Source: Pseudomonas baltica (lineage in GTDB: Bacteria; Pseudomonadota; Gammaproteobacteria; Pseudomonadales; Pseudomonadaceae). Taken from it: a stretch of 64,000 nucleotides of DNA. Position numbers and translations under genes: made by a program. Each line of letters begins with the position of its first letter. The stretch's first letter is position 1. The notes below the pieces were generated by a model. The model saw only the letters and a list, made by a program, of their open reading frames with translations. It made no database searches and was not told where the DNA came from. The stretch is taken from positions 1 to 64,000 of the forward strand of contig NZ_JACMYH010000009.1 of assembly GCF_014235765.1 (NCBI RefSeq), read 5' to 3'. Shown here in pieces: positions 34,638-44,046 of the stretch.

Positions 34638-34907
34638 TTAGCGACGCAGACCCAGACGACCGATCAGGGCGCTGTAACGGGTGACGTCCTTGCCCTTCAG
34701 GTAATCCAGCAGCTTGCGGCGCTGGTTGACCATACGGATCAGGCCACGACGCGAGTGGTGGTCCTTGCCGTTGGCCTTGAAGTGACCCTGCAGCTTGTTG
34801 ATGTTGTGCGTCAGCAGTGCAACCTGCACTTCTGGCGAACCGGTATCACCAACGGCTTGCTGGTAGTCGGCAACGATTTGAGCTTTGTCTTCAACGCTAA
34901 GAGCCAT
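34638..34907 (-). CDS. rpsO: 30S ribosomal protein S15
   Basis: An 89-residue protein that binds the central domain of 16S rRNA early in small-subunit assembly. The family core HNINKLQGHFKANGKDHHSRRGLIRMVNQRRKLLDYLK is intact. Located between truB and pnp, as in most gammaproteobacteria. AGATGC-type spacing precedes the ATG at 34907. Confidence 0.98.
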   Translation of the reverse strand: MALSVEDKAQIVADYQQAVGDTGSPEVQVALLTHNINKLQGHFKANGKDHHSRRGLIRMVNQRRKLLDYLKGKDVTRYSALIGRLGLRR

Positions 34908-35050
34908 GAGGCATCTCCACTATCAAGGGCACTGCATGCAGTGTCCAACAGGCCAGGGCAAAACCCTGTTTTCATGAGAAGAGGCGCGACCGTGCCTGTT
35001 GACAGCCGTCCTCGACCAGCCGCCACGAATACCGTGACGACCGGGATCGG

Positions 35051-35968
35051 TCATTCCGACCGAATCAAGCGACGTGGCGCAATGCGCCCGTCTTCGCTCA
35101 CTTCACCGATTCCGATGAAGCGACCATTGTGATCCTGTACCCGCACCATGCCGAACTTGGGGGCTTCGGGAGCCCTCACCGGCTGGCCGTGGAGCCAGTA
35201 GAACGCGCTGTGCTCCGAAAACTGCAGCAGAGGCCAATCCTGCAGGCCGCTGTCCGATGGCAGCAGGAACCTGTCCACTGCCTCGTTACCGCCTTCGGCA
35301 TGCACGGCTTCGAGTTCTTCGAGCGTGACCGTCTGCGCCAGGCTGAACGGGCCCGCTTGCGTGCGACGCAGTTCTGAAACGTACGCACCACACCCCAACG
35401 CCTCGCCGATGTCTTCGACCAGGGTCCGAATGTAGGTGCCTTTGCTGCAGTCCACGGCGAACCTTGCAGTGGTCTGCTCGCAGCCAAGCAATTGCAGCCG
35501 CGCAATAGTAACAGAACGCGGCTCGCGCTCCACTACTTCACCGGCACGCGCCAGCTTGTACAGTGGCTGCCCGTCGCGCTTGAGCGCCGAGTACATCGGC
35601 GGTATCTGGCTGATCTGGCCACGGAAACGAGGCAATACCGCCTCGATGTCGGAGTGACCGACGGTCACCTCGCGGGTCTGCAGAACCTCGCCCTCGGCAT
35701 CGGCCGTGGTCGTGGTCTTGCCCAGTTGCGCCAGGGTCTCGTAGCCTTTGTCGGATTCGAGCAGGTACTGGGAAAACTTGGTCGCCTCGCCGAAACACAG
35801 CGGCAGCACACCGGTGGCCAAGGGATCGAGACTGCCGGTATGACCGGCCTTCTCGGCATTGAGCAGCCAGCGCACTTTCTGCAGCGCGGCGTTGGAAGTG
35901 AACCCCAGTGGCTTGTCCAGCAGGATGATGCCACTGACATTGCGACGGATACGCTTGACCTGAGCCAC
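35051..35968 (-). CDS. truB: tRNA pseudouridine(55) synthase
   Basis: Makes the universal pseudouridine 55 in the T loop of tRNA. It has 305 residues. The catalytic aspartate lies in GHTGSLDPLATGVLPL near residue 48. A C-terminal PUA domain follows. I use the GTG at 35968 (VAQVKRIRRNVSGI), which has GGAG eight bases upstream overlapping the rbfA stop. The longer in-frame ORF runs backwards through rbfA and is not real. Confidence 0.96.
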   Translation of the reverse strand: MAQVKRIRRNVSGIILLDKPLGFTSNAALQKVRWLLNAEKAGHTGSLDPLATGVLPLCFGEATKFSQYLLESDKGYETLAQLGKTTTTADAEGEVLQTREVTVGHSDIEAVLPRFRGQISQIPPMYSALKRDGQPLYKLARAGEVVEREPRSVTIARLQLLGCEQTTARFAVDCSKGTYIRTLVEDIGEALGCGAYVSELRRTQAGPFSLAQTVTLEELEAVHAEGGNEAVDRFLLPSDSGLQDWPLLQFSEHSAFYWLHGQPVRAPEAPKFGMVRVQDHNGRFIGIGEVSEDGRIAPRRLIRSE

Positions 35969-35973
35969 CGGGA

Positions 35974-36375
35974 TTACTCCTTGGGCTCTTTGGCCGACTC
36001 GTCCGCGTGATGCTGGCTGTCCTCGGCCACGGCACGCTCGATCAACGCCGACAGATGAGCGCCACGGCTCACGCTTTCGTCGTAGTGGAAGTGCAACTGC
36101 GGCACGCTGCGCAGCTTCATTTCCTTGGCCAACTGCATGCGCAGGAAACCGGCGGCCGAGTTCAACACCTTGATGCTCTGGGCGATGTCGGCAGCGCTGT
36201 CCTGGCCCATGACGGTGATGAAGATCTTGGCATGACCGACATCGCGGCTCACTTCGACCGCTGTGATGGTGACCAGGCCAACGCGTGGATCCTTGACCTC
36301 GCGACGGATCAGTTGCGCCAGCTCGCGCTGCATCTGATCGCCGATACGCTGGGTACGGCTGTATTCTTTTGCCAT
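35974..36375 (-). CDS. rbfA: 30S ribosome-binding factor RbfA
   Basis: A 133-residue KH-fold protein that assists late 30S maturation and is needed for cold adaptation in E. coli. The conserved N-terminus (RTQRIGDQMQRELAQLIRREVKDPRVG) and LRSVPQLHFHYDESV are present. The last 20 residues are acidic and variable. Five bases separate it from truB. Confidence 0.96.
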   Translation of the reverse strand: MAKEYSRTQRIGDQMQRELAQLIRREVKDPRVGLVTITAVEVSRDVGHAKIFITVMGQDSAADIAQSIKVLNSAAGFLRMQLAKEMKLRSVPQLHFHYDESVSRGAHLSALIERAVAEDSQHHADESAKEPKE

Positions 36376-36402
36376 GTTTCATTACCTGTAACTAGAGCGG
36401 CA

Positions 36403-36435
36403 AACGCCCGATCAGGCTGGGCCGGATCGGGCGTT
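36403..36435 (-). promoter_or_regulatory. Hairpin between infB and rbfA
   Basis: AACGCCCGATC and GATCGGGCGTT form a perfect 11-base stem with an 11-base loop. Only TTTG follows on the minus strand, so it is a partial attenuator or RNA-processing element, not a strong terminator. Confidence 0.5.
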
Positions 36436-36486
36436 GCGTTTAGAACCGGCCCGGCGCTGGCCGGACAGGTTCCTGGAGGTCGCAGC

Positions 36487-39006
36487 TTAGAGAGTACGAG
36501 CCACTTGGACTTTCTCGAAGACTTCGATCTTGTCACCGACCTTGACGTCGTTGTAGCTCTTGACGCCGATACCGCATTCCATGCCGGCACGCACTTCGGA
36601 CGCATCGTCCTTGAAGCGACGCAGCGATTCCAGCTCGCCTTCGAAGATCACGATGTCTTCGCGCAGTACACGGATCGGACGGTTGCGGAAGACCACACCC
36701 TCGATGACCATGCAGCCGGCGATCGCACCGAACTTCGGCGAACGGAACACGTCACGCACTTCGGCGATACCCAGGATGTTCTCGCGAACATCGCTGCCCA
36801 GCATACCGGTCAGGGCTTTCTTGACGTCTTCGATGATGTCGTAGATCACGTTGTAGTAACGCATATCCAGACCTTCCTGCTCGACGATCTTGCGCGCGCC
36901 AGCATCGGCCCGCACGTTGAAGCCGAACAGTACCGCTGTCGAAGCCAGCGCCAGGTTGGCATCGGATTCGGTGATACCACCGACGCCGCCACCGACCACA
37001 CGCACTTGCACTTCGTCGTTGCCCAGGCCATTCAAGGCACCCTGCAACGCTTCCAGCGATCCACGGACGTCGGATTTGAGGACGATGTTGAGCGTCTTCT
37101 TCTCTTCCTGACCCATGTTTTCGAAGATGTTTTCCAGCTTGCCGGCGTGAGCACGGGCCAGCTTGACTTCGCGGAACTTGCCTTGACGGAACAGAGCCAC
37201 TTCACGGGCTTTCTTCTCGTCGGCAACCACGCTCATCTCGTCGCCGGCATCCGGGGTACCATCAAGGCCCAGGATCTCGACCGGAATGGCCGGACCGGCT
37301 TCCTTGATCGGCTTGCCGTTCTCGTCGAGCATGGCACGTACGCGGCCGTAGTTCGAACCGACCAGCACCATGTCGCCCTGACGCAGCGTACCGTCCTGAA
37401 CCAGCACGGTGGCCACCGGGCCACGGCCCTTGTCCAGGCGCGATTCGACGACCACACCACGGCCTGGAGCCGATGGCGTTGCGGTCAGTTCCAGTACTTC
37501 AGCCTGCAGCAACACGGCTTCGAGCAATTCGTCGACGCCGGTACCCTGCTTGGCCGAAACCGGTACGAACGGGGTGTCGCCGCCCCACTCTTCCGAAGTC
37601 ACACCGTGAACCGACAGCTCGCTGCGGATACGGTCCAGGTCGGCGCCCGGCTTGTCGATCTTGTTCACTGCAACCACCAGCGGCACGCCAGCGGCTTTCG
37701 CATGCTGAACGGCTTCGATGGTTTGCGGCATCACGCCGTCGTCCGCCGCGACCACCAGGATCACGATGTCCGTCGCCTTGGCACCACGGGCACGCATCGC
37801 GGTAAACGCGGCGTGGCCCGGGGTGTCGAGGAAGGTGACCATGCCGCGTTCGGTTTCGACGTGGTAGGCACCGATGTGTTGGGTGATACCGCCGGCTTCG
37901 CCTGCAGCAACCTTGGCACGACGAATGTAGTCGAGCAGCGAGGTCTTGCCGTGGTCGACGTGGCCCATGACGGTCACGACCGGTGCACGAGCGAACGCCT
38001 CACCCTCGAACTTCAGCGATTCGGCCAGGGAATCTTCCAGGGCGGTGTCGCTGACCAGAGTCACCTTGTGACCCAGCTCCTCGGCAACCAACTGGGCAGT
38101 TTCCTGATCCAGCACCTGGTTGATGGTGGCTGGCGTGCCCAGCTTGAACATGAACTTGATGATCTCGGCAGCCTTGACCGACATCTGTGCGGCCAGATCG
38201 CCAACAGAGATGGTCTCGCCAATTTTCACGTCACGCACCAGCGGGCCGGTAGGGCTCTGGAAACCGTGAGCGTTGCGCTTCTTCAGCTTGCCCTTGCCAC
38301 GACCGCCACGACGGAAGCCATCGCTCTCTTCGTCGGTGGTACGCGGTGCGGCACGCGGCGTCGGAGCCTTTTCCTTGACGGTGGCACGGTGAGGCTGGTT
38401 CTTGCGCTCGCCATCACTGTTGCCACTGCCGCTGCGACGGTCGTCGTTGCGCGGCTTGTCGGGACGACGAGGCTCTTCCTTCTTGCGCTCGGGAGCCGGT
38501 GCAGGTGCCGGAGCGACCGCAGCCACATCGACGCTTGGCGCCGAAGGAGCTTGGGTTGCGGCGGCAGGGGCGTCGGCCTGAGCGGTGCTGCCAGGCTGCT
38601 TGCGCGTTTCTTCGTCGGTACGCGAACGCGTGTCCTGCTCGACCTTCTGGCGGGCAGCATCATTCGCTGCGCGACGCTCGTCGAGCTCGCGCTTCTGCTC
38701 GGCCTGGATCTCTTCCGGGCTGCGCTGAACGAATACCTTCTTCTTGCGTACTTCTACGCTGATGCTCTTGCTACCGGCCACACGCAGGGTGCTTTGGGTC
38801 TTGCGCTGCAAGGTAATCTTGCGCGGTTCTTCCGCTTTCGCCTTGTGGCTGCTTTTCAAATGAGCCAGCAGAGCCTGCTTCTCATTGTCGGTCACAACTT
38901 GTCCGGCGTCGGTGTGCGGCAGACCTGCCTCACGCATCTGCTGAAGCAGGCGCTCTACCGGTGCGGCGACCTCTTGGGCCAATTCTTTCACCGTGACTTG
39001 CGTCAT
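36487..39006 (-). CDS. infB: Translation initiation factor IF-2
   Basis: A GTPase that brings fMet-tRNA to the 30S subunit. It has 839 residues. The N-terminus has IF2-N subdomains (TQVTVKELAQEVAAPVERLLQQM). A long charged, alanine-rich linker spans about 95-290. The G domain has G348HVDHGKT355 and NKIDKPG. C-terminal domains II-IV follow. The initiator tRNA it binds is encoded nearby at 41164-41240. The long plus-strand ORF across this gene is an antisense artefact. Confidence 0.98.
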   Translation of the reverse strand: MTQVTVKELAQEVAAPVERLLQQMREAGLPHTDAGQVVTDNEKQALLAHLKSSHKAKAEEPRKITLQRKTQSTLRVAGSKSISVEVRKKKVFVQRSPEEIQAEQKRELDERRAANDAARQKVEQDTRSRTDEETRKQPGSTAQADAPAAATQAPSAPSVDVAAVAPAPAPAPERKKEEPRRPDKPRNDDRRSGSGNSDGERKNQPHRATVKEKAPTPRAAPRTTDEESDGFRRGGRGKGKLKKRNAHGFQSPTGPLVRDVKIGETISVGDLAAQMSVKAAEIIKFMFKLGTPATINQVLDQETAQLVAEELGHKVTLVSDTALEDSLAESLKFEGEAFARAPVVTVMGHVDHGKTSLLDYIRRAKVAAGEAGGITQHIGAYHVETERGMVTFLDTPGHAAFTAMRARGAKATDIVILVVAADDGVMPQTIEAVQHAKAAGVPLVVAVNKIDKPGADLDRIRSELSVHGVTSEEWGGDTPFVPVSAKQGTGVDELLEAVLLQAEVLELTATPSAPGRGVVVESRLDKGRGPVATVLVQDGTLRQGDMVLVGSNYGRVRAMLDENGKPIKEAGPAIPVEILGLDGTPDAGDEMSVVADEKKAREVALFRQGKFREVKLARAHAGKLENIFENMGQEEKKTLNIVLKSDVRGSLEALQGALNGLGNDEVQVRVVGGGVGGITESDANLALASTAVLFGFNVRADAGARKIVEQEGLDMRYYNVIYDIIEDVKKALTGMLGSDVRENILGIAEVRDVFRSPKFGAIAGCMVIEGVVFRNRPIRVLREDIVIFEGELESLRRFKDDASEVRAGMECGIGVKSYNDVKVGDKIEVFEKVQVARTL

Positions 39007-39032
39007 GCACTTCTCTCCTCAGGCCGCGCCAA

Positions 39033-40514
39033 TTACTCGAACCAATGGGCTCGGGCGGCCATGATCAACTTGCCGGCACGATCTTGGTCAATGCCGTCGA
39101 TGTCGAGCAGGTCGTCAATCGACTGCTCGGCCAGGTCTTCGCGGGTAACTACGCCGCGCACCGCCAGTTCCATCGCCAAATCCTTGTCCATACCCTCAAG
39201 CGAGAGCAGGTCTTCGGCCGGATGGGCGTCTGCCAGCTTTTCCTCTGTAGCGATGGCTTTGGTCAACAAACGATCCTTGGCCCGAGCGCGAAGCTCGTTG
39301 ACGATGTCTTCGTCAAAGCCGTCGATGTTGAGCATCTCTTCCAACGGTACGTAGGCAATTTCTTCCAGGCTTGTGAAGCCTTCGTCGACCAGTACCTGGG
39401 CCAGCTCTTCATCGACTTCCAGCTCGTCGATGAAGTTGCGCAGGATGTCACCGGTTTCCGCTTGCTGCTTGGCCTGAATGTCCGACTCGGTCATCACGTT
39501 CAGTGTCCAGCCAGTCAACTGGCTGGCCAGACGCACGTTCTGCCCGCCACGGCCAATTGCCTGGGCCAGGTTGTCGGCACCCACGGCGATGTCCATGGCA
39601 TGGGCGTCTTCGTCGACGATGATGGCCGCGACTTCCGCCGGGGACATGGCATTGATGACGAACTGTGCCGGGTTATCGTCCCAGAGGACGATGTCGACGC
39701 GCTCGCCGCCCAACTCGCCGGACACAGCCTGCACACGCGAACCGCGCATGCCGATACAGGCACCTTGCGGGTCGATGCGCTTGTCCTTGGAGCGAACGGC
39801 GATCTTGGCGCGCGAACCCGGATCACGGGATGCGGCCATGACTTCAATGAGGCCTTCAGCGATTTCCGGCACCTCGATGCGGAAAAGCTCGATGAGCATT
39901 TCCGGCGCGGTACGCGAAAGGATCAGTTGAGGACCCCGGTTTTCGGTACGAATTTCCTTGAGCAGCGCGCGCAGGCGCACACCGACACGGAAGGTTTCGC
40001 GCGAAATGATATCTTCCCGAGCCAGCAGGGCCTCGGCGTTGTTGCCCAGATCGACGATGACGTTGTCGCGGGTCACCTTCTTGACCGTGCCAGAGATGAT
40101 CTCGCCCAGTCGTTCACGGTAAGCATCCACCACCTGGGCGCGCTCGGCCTCGCGAACTTTCTGCACGATCACCTGCTTGGCGGTCTGGGCAGCGATGCGA
40201 CCGAACTCGATGGAGTCGATCTTCTCTTCGATGACATCACCCACCTTGGCTTCGGGGTGTGTCAGTACAACCTTGCTCGGCCAGGTTTCGATGGCCGGAT
40301 CGTCCAGGTCGTCTTCTTCGACGACCGTCCAGCGACGGAAGGTTTCGTAGGAGCCGGTGTGGCGATTGATTTCCACACGAAGATCCACTTCGTCTTCGAA
40401 GCGTTTCTTGGTCGCGGTCGCCAGAGCAATCTCCAGCGCTTCGAATATTACGCCTGCCGGTACACCCTTTTCATTGGATACCGACTCAACAACCAGCAGT
40501 ACTTCTTTGCTCAT
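39033..40514 (-). CDS. nusA: Transcription termination/antitermination factor NusA
   Basis: Binds RNA polymerase and modulates pausing, termination and antitermination. It has 493 residues: N-terminal polymerase-binding domain, S1 domain (about 135-200), two KH domains and two C-terminal acidic repeats with helix-hairpin-helix character (LLTKAIATEEKLADAHPAEDLLSLEGMD and LAEQSIDDLLDIDGID). The start is the ATG at 40514 (MSKEVLLV). It lies between rimP and infB in the conserved order. Confidence 0.97.
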   Translation of the reverse strand: MSKEVLLVVESVSNEKGVPAGVIFEALEIALATATKKRFEDEVDLRVEINRHTGSYETFRRWTVVEEDDLDDPAIETWPSKVVLTHPEAKVGDVIEEKIDSIEFGRIAAQTAKQVIVQKVREAERAQVVDAYRERLGEIISGTVKKVTRDNVIVDLGNNAEALLAREDIISRETFRVGVRLRALLKEIRTENRGPQLILSRTAPEMLIELFRIEVPEIAEGLIEVMAASRDPGSRAKIAVRSKDKRIDPQGACIGMRGSRVQAVSGELGGERVDIVLWDDNPAQFVINAMSPAEVAAIIVDEDAHAMDIAVGADNLAQAIGRGGQNVRLASQLTGWTLNVMTESDIQAKQQAETGDILRNFIDELEVDEELAQVLVDEGFTSLEEIAYVPLEEMLNIDGFDEDIVNELRARAKDRLLTKAIATEEKLADAHPAEDLLSLEGMDKDLAMELAVRGVVTREDLAEQSIDDLLDIDGIDQDRAGKLIMAARAHWFE

Positions 40515-40573
40515 CGTACGCCTCGCCTTTCGCAAGCCATTGGATCCGCGGGACCCGCAGTATCTGGCACGTC

Positions 40574-41032
40574 TCAGTCAAAACTGGGAATGATATTGGC
40601 CTTGTCGATCGAATCGATCGGCAGCAGGAATTCGTGTTCGTCTACTCGAATCACGACATCCTGGTCCTCCACACCATGGAGAAGGCCCTGAAAGTTGCGT
40701 CGTCCTTCGAAAGGGGCGCGCAGCTTTATCTTTACTTGTGCTCCGGCGTACGCGGCAAACTGTTCGATGTTGAACAGCGGGCGTTCCATGCCTGGAGAAG
40801 AAACTTCAAGGGTGTATTCGACGGTGATTGGATCTTCAACGTCCAGTACACCACTGAGCTGGCGGCTGACAATGGCGCAATCGTCCACCAGCACTCCGCC
40901 CTCTTTATCGATATAGACACGCAAAAGTGAATGGCGGCCTTGAGCCGAAAACTCAATACCCCAGCATTCATAGCCAAGGGCCACGACCACCGGGGCCAAC
41001 AAGGCCTGCAACTGTTCTAGCTTGCTCGACAC
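40574..41032 (-). CDS. rimP: Ribosome maturation factor RimP
   Basis: A 152-residue protein needed for maturation of the 30S subunit. The N-terminal domain (ALGYECWGIEFSAQGRHSLLRVYIDKEGG) and the C-terminal SH3-like domain (FEGRRNFQGLLHG) are both present. The GTG at 41032 (SSKLEQLQALL) has GAGGGGG a few bases upstream, so it is preferred to in-frame starts at 41050 and 41131. First protein gene of the rimP-nusA-infB-rbfA-truB operon. Confidence 0.94.
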   Translation of the reverse strand: MSSKLEQLQALLAPVVVALGYECWGIEFSAQGRHSLLRVYIDKEGGVLVDDCAIVSRQLSGVLDVEDPITVEYTLEVSSPGMERPLFNIEQFAAYAGAQVKIKLRAPFEGRRNFQGLLHGVEDQDVVIRVDEHEFLLPIDSIDKANIIPSFD

Positions 41033-41131
41033 CTGAACCCCCTCGTGCATGCTGTGCAAATAAAAAATGGGCGAAGCGCCCATCCCGGATACGCCGTTGA
41101 ATACCGGCGCTAAGAACTGTCCAGCTAACAA

Positions 41132-41155
41132 AAAGCCCCTTTGAAAAGGGGCTTT
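41132..41155 (-). terminator. Terminator between tRNA-fMet and rimP
   Basis: AAAGCCCC and GGGGCTTT flank TTTGAAAA. A U-rich stretch follows on the minus strand. It lies just after the initiator tRNA, so it probably sets the tRNA transcript apart from rimP or allows partial read-through. Confidence 0.75.
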
Positions 41156-41163
41156 GCTAAAAC

Positions 41164-41240
<77 letters not shown>

Positions 41241-41307
41241 ACAAAGCTGGGGCGAAAGTATACGACCGAACCCGTTTTGGGTCAATCCAAGCTTCCACCG
41301 ACAAGAA

Positions 41308-41325
41308 AGCCCGCAACAGCGGGCT
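41308..41325 (-). terminator. Terminator after tRNA-Leu
   Basis: AGCCCGC and GCGGGCT pair around a four-base loop. TTTCTTGT follows on the minus strand. It lies 12 bases past the tRNA-Leu 3' end. Confidence 0.65.
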
Positions 41326-41336
41326 CTCCTGATAAT

Positions 41337-41422
41337 TGGTACCGAGAAGGGGACTCGAACCCCTACACCCTATGGGCACAACCACCTCAAGGTTGCGTGT
41401 CTACCAATTCCACCACCTCGGC
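41337..41422 (-). tRNA. tRNA-Leu (GAG)
   Basis: An 86-nt class II tRNA with a long variable arm and encoded CCA. The 5' end is GCCGAGGTGGTGGAATTGGT. The loop TTGAGGT gives anticodon GAG, reading CUC and CUU. It lies between secG and tRNA-fMet. Confidence 0.95.
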
Positions 41423-41476
41423 AATACAACGTGTGAAACCCTTACCGCTTTTGTAACCCTGACACTCTTGCGAGTA

Positions 41477-41863
41477 TCACTTTTGCCCTTGAGCCTGAGG
41501 AACGTCGGTAGCAGGAGCTACGTCGGTCTTTTGCTCTTGGAGCACCGGAACATCATCTGCTGCCGGCTTCTGCCTAGGTGCTTCGATGACCGCTGGATCT
41601 GGCAAACCTACTTGAGTCAGCTGTTGAGCTTTCTCTTTAGCAAAGTAACCTAAACCCAAGCTGGTTATGAAGAAACAGGCGGCAAGTATAGCAGTAAACT
41701 TACTAAGAAAGGTAGAGGAACCTTGGCTTCCGAAGACAGTATTTGATGCACCTGCCCCGAATGACGCGCCAGCGTCCGCACCTTTACCCTGTTGCAGCAA
41801 AACCAGAGCGACAACGCTCAGTGCACCCAACAGATGAAGAACGACTACGACTGTTTCCAGCAT
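41477..41863 (-). CDS. secG: Preprotein translocase subunit SecG
   Basis: A 128-residue small subunit of the SecYEG channel. Two membrane helices (ETVVVVLHLLGALSVVALVLLQ and FTAILAACFFITSLGLGYF) enclose the conserved GKGADAGASFGAGASNTVFGSQGSSTFL loop. A proline- and glutamine-rich C-terminal tail extends it beyond the E. coli length. The ATG is at 41863, four bases from the tpiA stop. Confidence 0.95.
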   Translation of the reverse strand: MLETVVVVLHLLGALSVVALVLLQQGKGADAGASFGAGASNTVFGSQGSSTFLSKFTAILAACFFITSLGLGYFAKEKAQQLTQVGLPDPAVIEAPRQKPAADDVPVLQEQKTDVAPATDVPQAQGQK

Positions 41864-41867
41864 TTTC

Positions 41868-42623
41868 TCAGTTTCCCGCGGCGCGACAGATCGCACCGAA
41901 ATCATCTGCATTCAGGGAAGCACCACCAATGAGGCCCCCATCGATATCCGGCATGCCGAACAGTTCGGCCGCATTGGCCGCTTTGACGCTACCGCCGTAC
42001 AACAGCCGCACAGCTTGTGCGACCTTGGCATCTTCTGCCGTCAACTGAGCCCGGATGGCGGCGTGCACATCCTGAGCCTGTTGCGGCGTGGCAGTCAGCC
42101 CGGTGCCAATGGCCCAGACCGGCTCGTAGGCAATCACCGCATGGGTGAAAGCTTCGATACCCAAGGCCGCAATGACGCTGCCCAGCTGACGACCTACAAT
42201 TTCCAAAGTCTGACCGGCTTCGCGCTCTTCAAGGGTTTCCCCTATGCAAAGCACTGGCGTCAGGCCGGCCGCTTGCGCGGCGCGGAATTTCTCGATCAGT
42301 TGCTGCTCGCCTTCGCCGATGACCTGGCGACGCTCGGAGTGACCGATCAGAACCAGCGAACAACCGGCATCAACCAATTGGCTCGAGGCGGTTTCGCCAG
42401 TCAATGCACCTTGCTCGGCCTGAACCGCGCAGTTCTGCGCACCTACAGCGATATGGCTGCCCTGCAGACCCTCGACCACACGGTCGACGAACAACAGGGG
42501 CGGGAACACCGCAACCTCGACAGAGTCGGGCAAGGACTGTTCGGACAGACCCTTGATCAGCTCGGCGACGCTGGCGCGGGTACCGTGCATTTTCCAGTTA
42601 CCAGCTACCATGGGGCGACGCAT
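41868..42623 (-). CDS. tpiA: Triosephosphate isomerase
   Basis: Interconverts dihydroxyacetone phosphate and glyceraldehyde-3-phosphate. It has 251 residues. All catalytic residues are visible: K11 (GNWKMHG), H95 (IGHSERR) and E167 (AYEPVWAIGTG). The tpiA-secG order is conserved in pseudomonads. Confidence 0.98.
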   Translation of the reverse strand: MRRPMVAGNWKMHGTRASVAELIKGLSEQSLPDSVEVAVFPPLLFVDRVVEGLQGSHIAVGAQNCAVQAEQGALTGETASSQLVDAGCSLVLIGHSERRQVIGEGEQQLIEKFRAAQAAGLTPVLCIGETLEEREAGQTLEIVGRQLGSVIAALGIEAFTHAVIAYEPVWAIGTGLTATPQQAQDVHAAIRAQLTAEDAKVAQAVRLLYGGSVKAANAAELFGMPDIDGGLIGGASLNADDFGAICRAAGN

Positions 42624-42689
42624 GCTGTACCTCGTCGATCAAAGTGGGCGCAGATGTTACCCAACGCAACGTTCACTGGCAAGCCGTAT

Positions 42690-44030
42690 TCAGGCGCAAA
42701 CTTCACTCACCAGCCTGGCAAGCTCATCGGCGTAGCCACGCACGACTTTTTCGTCGTCGCCTTCGACCATTACCCGCACCAGCGGCTCGGTTCCGGACTT
42801 GCGCAACAGCACGCGCCCGCGACCACCCATGGCCTCGGTCACCCGCGCGCAGGCCTCTTTGACCGAGGGGTGCTCGACCGGATTGACGTCGCCGCCGGCA
42901 AAGCGCACGTTGACCAATACCTGAGGACACTTGCGCAGCCCCTGACGGGCGTGTGCAAGGGTTTCGTCACGGCGCTTGAGGGCCAGCAGCACCTGCAGCG
43001 CAGCGATGATCGCATCGCCCGTGGTGGTGTGATGGCAGCAGACGATGTGGCCCGAATTCTCGCCACCCAATTGCCAGTCACGCTCCTTGAGCTCGGCCAT
43101 CACGTAGCGGTCGCCGACGCTGGCGCGAACGAACGGGATGGACAGGTCCTGGAAGGCCAGTTCCAGGCCCAGGTTGCTCATCAGGGTACCGACCACGCCG
43201 CCGTGCAGCTTGCCGCGCTCGTGGAGATCGCGAGCGATGATGAACAGCAAGTCGTCGCCATCGACGATGGCGCCCGTATGGTCGACCATCAATACGCGGT
43301 CACCGTCTCCGTCGAAGGCGATGCCCAGGTCGGCATGGCCTATCAGCACGGCAGCCTGCAACGCTTCCATGTGGGTCGAGCCGCAATTGTCGTTGATGTT
43401 CAGGCCATCGGGCGCGGCAGACAGCACGGTGACCTGCGCACCCAGCTCGCGAAAGACATTGGGTGCGACCTTGTAGGTGGCGCCATGGGCACAATCGATC
43501 ACCAGCTTGAGGCCGGCGAAATCGGTGGTGGTGGGCACGCTGCTCTTGCAGAACTCGATGTAGCGGCCAGCGGCGTCGTTGATGCGCGAAACCTTGCCCA
43601 GCTTGCTGGACTCGGCCACCGTCATCGGCGCATCCATGAGCTCTTCGATCATCGACTCGACTTCGTCGGGCAGCTTGGTGCCCTGGCCGGAGAAGAACTT
43701 GATGCCGTTGTCATCGTGCGGATTGTGCGATGCACTGATGACGATCCCGGCTTCGGCATGGAACGTACGCGTCAGGTAGGCAATGGCGGGCGTGGGCATC
43801 GGGCCGAGCAACAGGACGTCGGCGCCGGCCGCGGACAGGCCGGCCTCCAGCGCCGATTCGAACATGTAGCCAGAGATCCGCGTGTCCTTGCCGACCAGCA
43901 CGCGGCACGCGCCCATCTTGCGGAACGCCATACCGGCCGCCCAGCCCAGCTTGAGCATGAAATCAGGGGTAATGGGGTACTCGCCGACACGACCACGAAT
44001 GCCGTCGGTGCCAAAATATTTCCTGCTCAT
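42690..44030 (-). CDS. glmM: Phosphoglucosamine mutase
   Basis: Converts glucosamine-6-phosphate to glucosamine-1-phosphate for UDP-GlcNAc, so for peptidoglycan and LPS. It has 446 residues. The phospho-serine is S101 (ISASHNPHDDNG). The metal loop DGDGDR and the C-terminal phosphate-binding RKSGTEPLVRVMVEG are present. Start is the ATG at 44030 (MSRKYFGTDG). It lies 16 bases after folP, as in E. coli ftsH-folP-glmM. Confidence 0.97.
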   Translation of the reverse strand: MSRKYFGTDGIRGRVGEYPITPDFMLKLGWAAGMAFRKMGACRVLVGKDTRISGYMFESALEAGLSAAGADVLLLGPMPTPAIAYLTRTFHAEAGIVISASHNPHDDNGIKFFSGQGTKLPDEVESMIEELMDAPMTVAESSKLGKVSRINDAAGRYIEFCKSSVPTTTDFAGLKLVIDCAHGATYKVAPNVFRELGAQVTVLSAAPDGLNINDNCGSTHMEALQAAVLIGHADLGIAFDGDGDRVLMVDHTGAIVDGDDLLFIIARDLHERGKLHGGVVGTLMSNLGLELAFQDLSIPFVRASVGDRYVMAELKERDWQLGGENSGHIVCCHHTTTGDAIIAALQVLLALKRRDETLAHARQGLRKCPQVLVNVRFAGGDVNPVEHPSVKEACARVTEAMGGRGRVLLRKSGTEPLVRVMVEGDDEKVVRGYADELARLVSEVCA

Positions 44031-44046
44031 AAGTACTCCGTAATTC

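Noticed and set aside
36007..39354. Plus-strand open frame of 1115 codons opposite infB and rbfA
   Set aside because: It mirrors conserved minus-strand genes. High G+C third positions keep antisense frames open, and the translation shows no family features.
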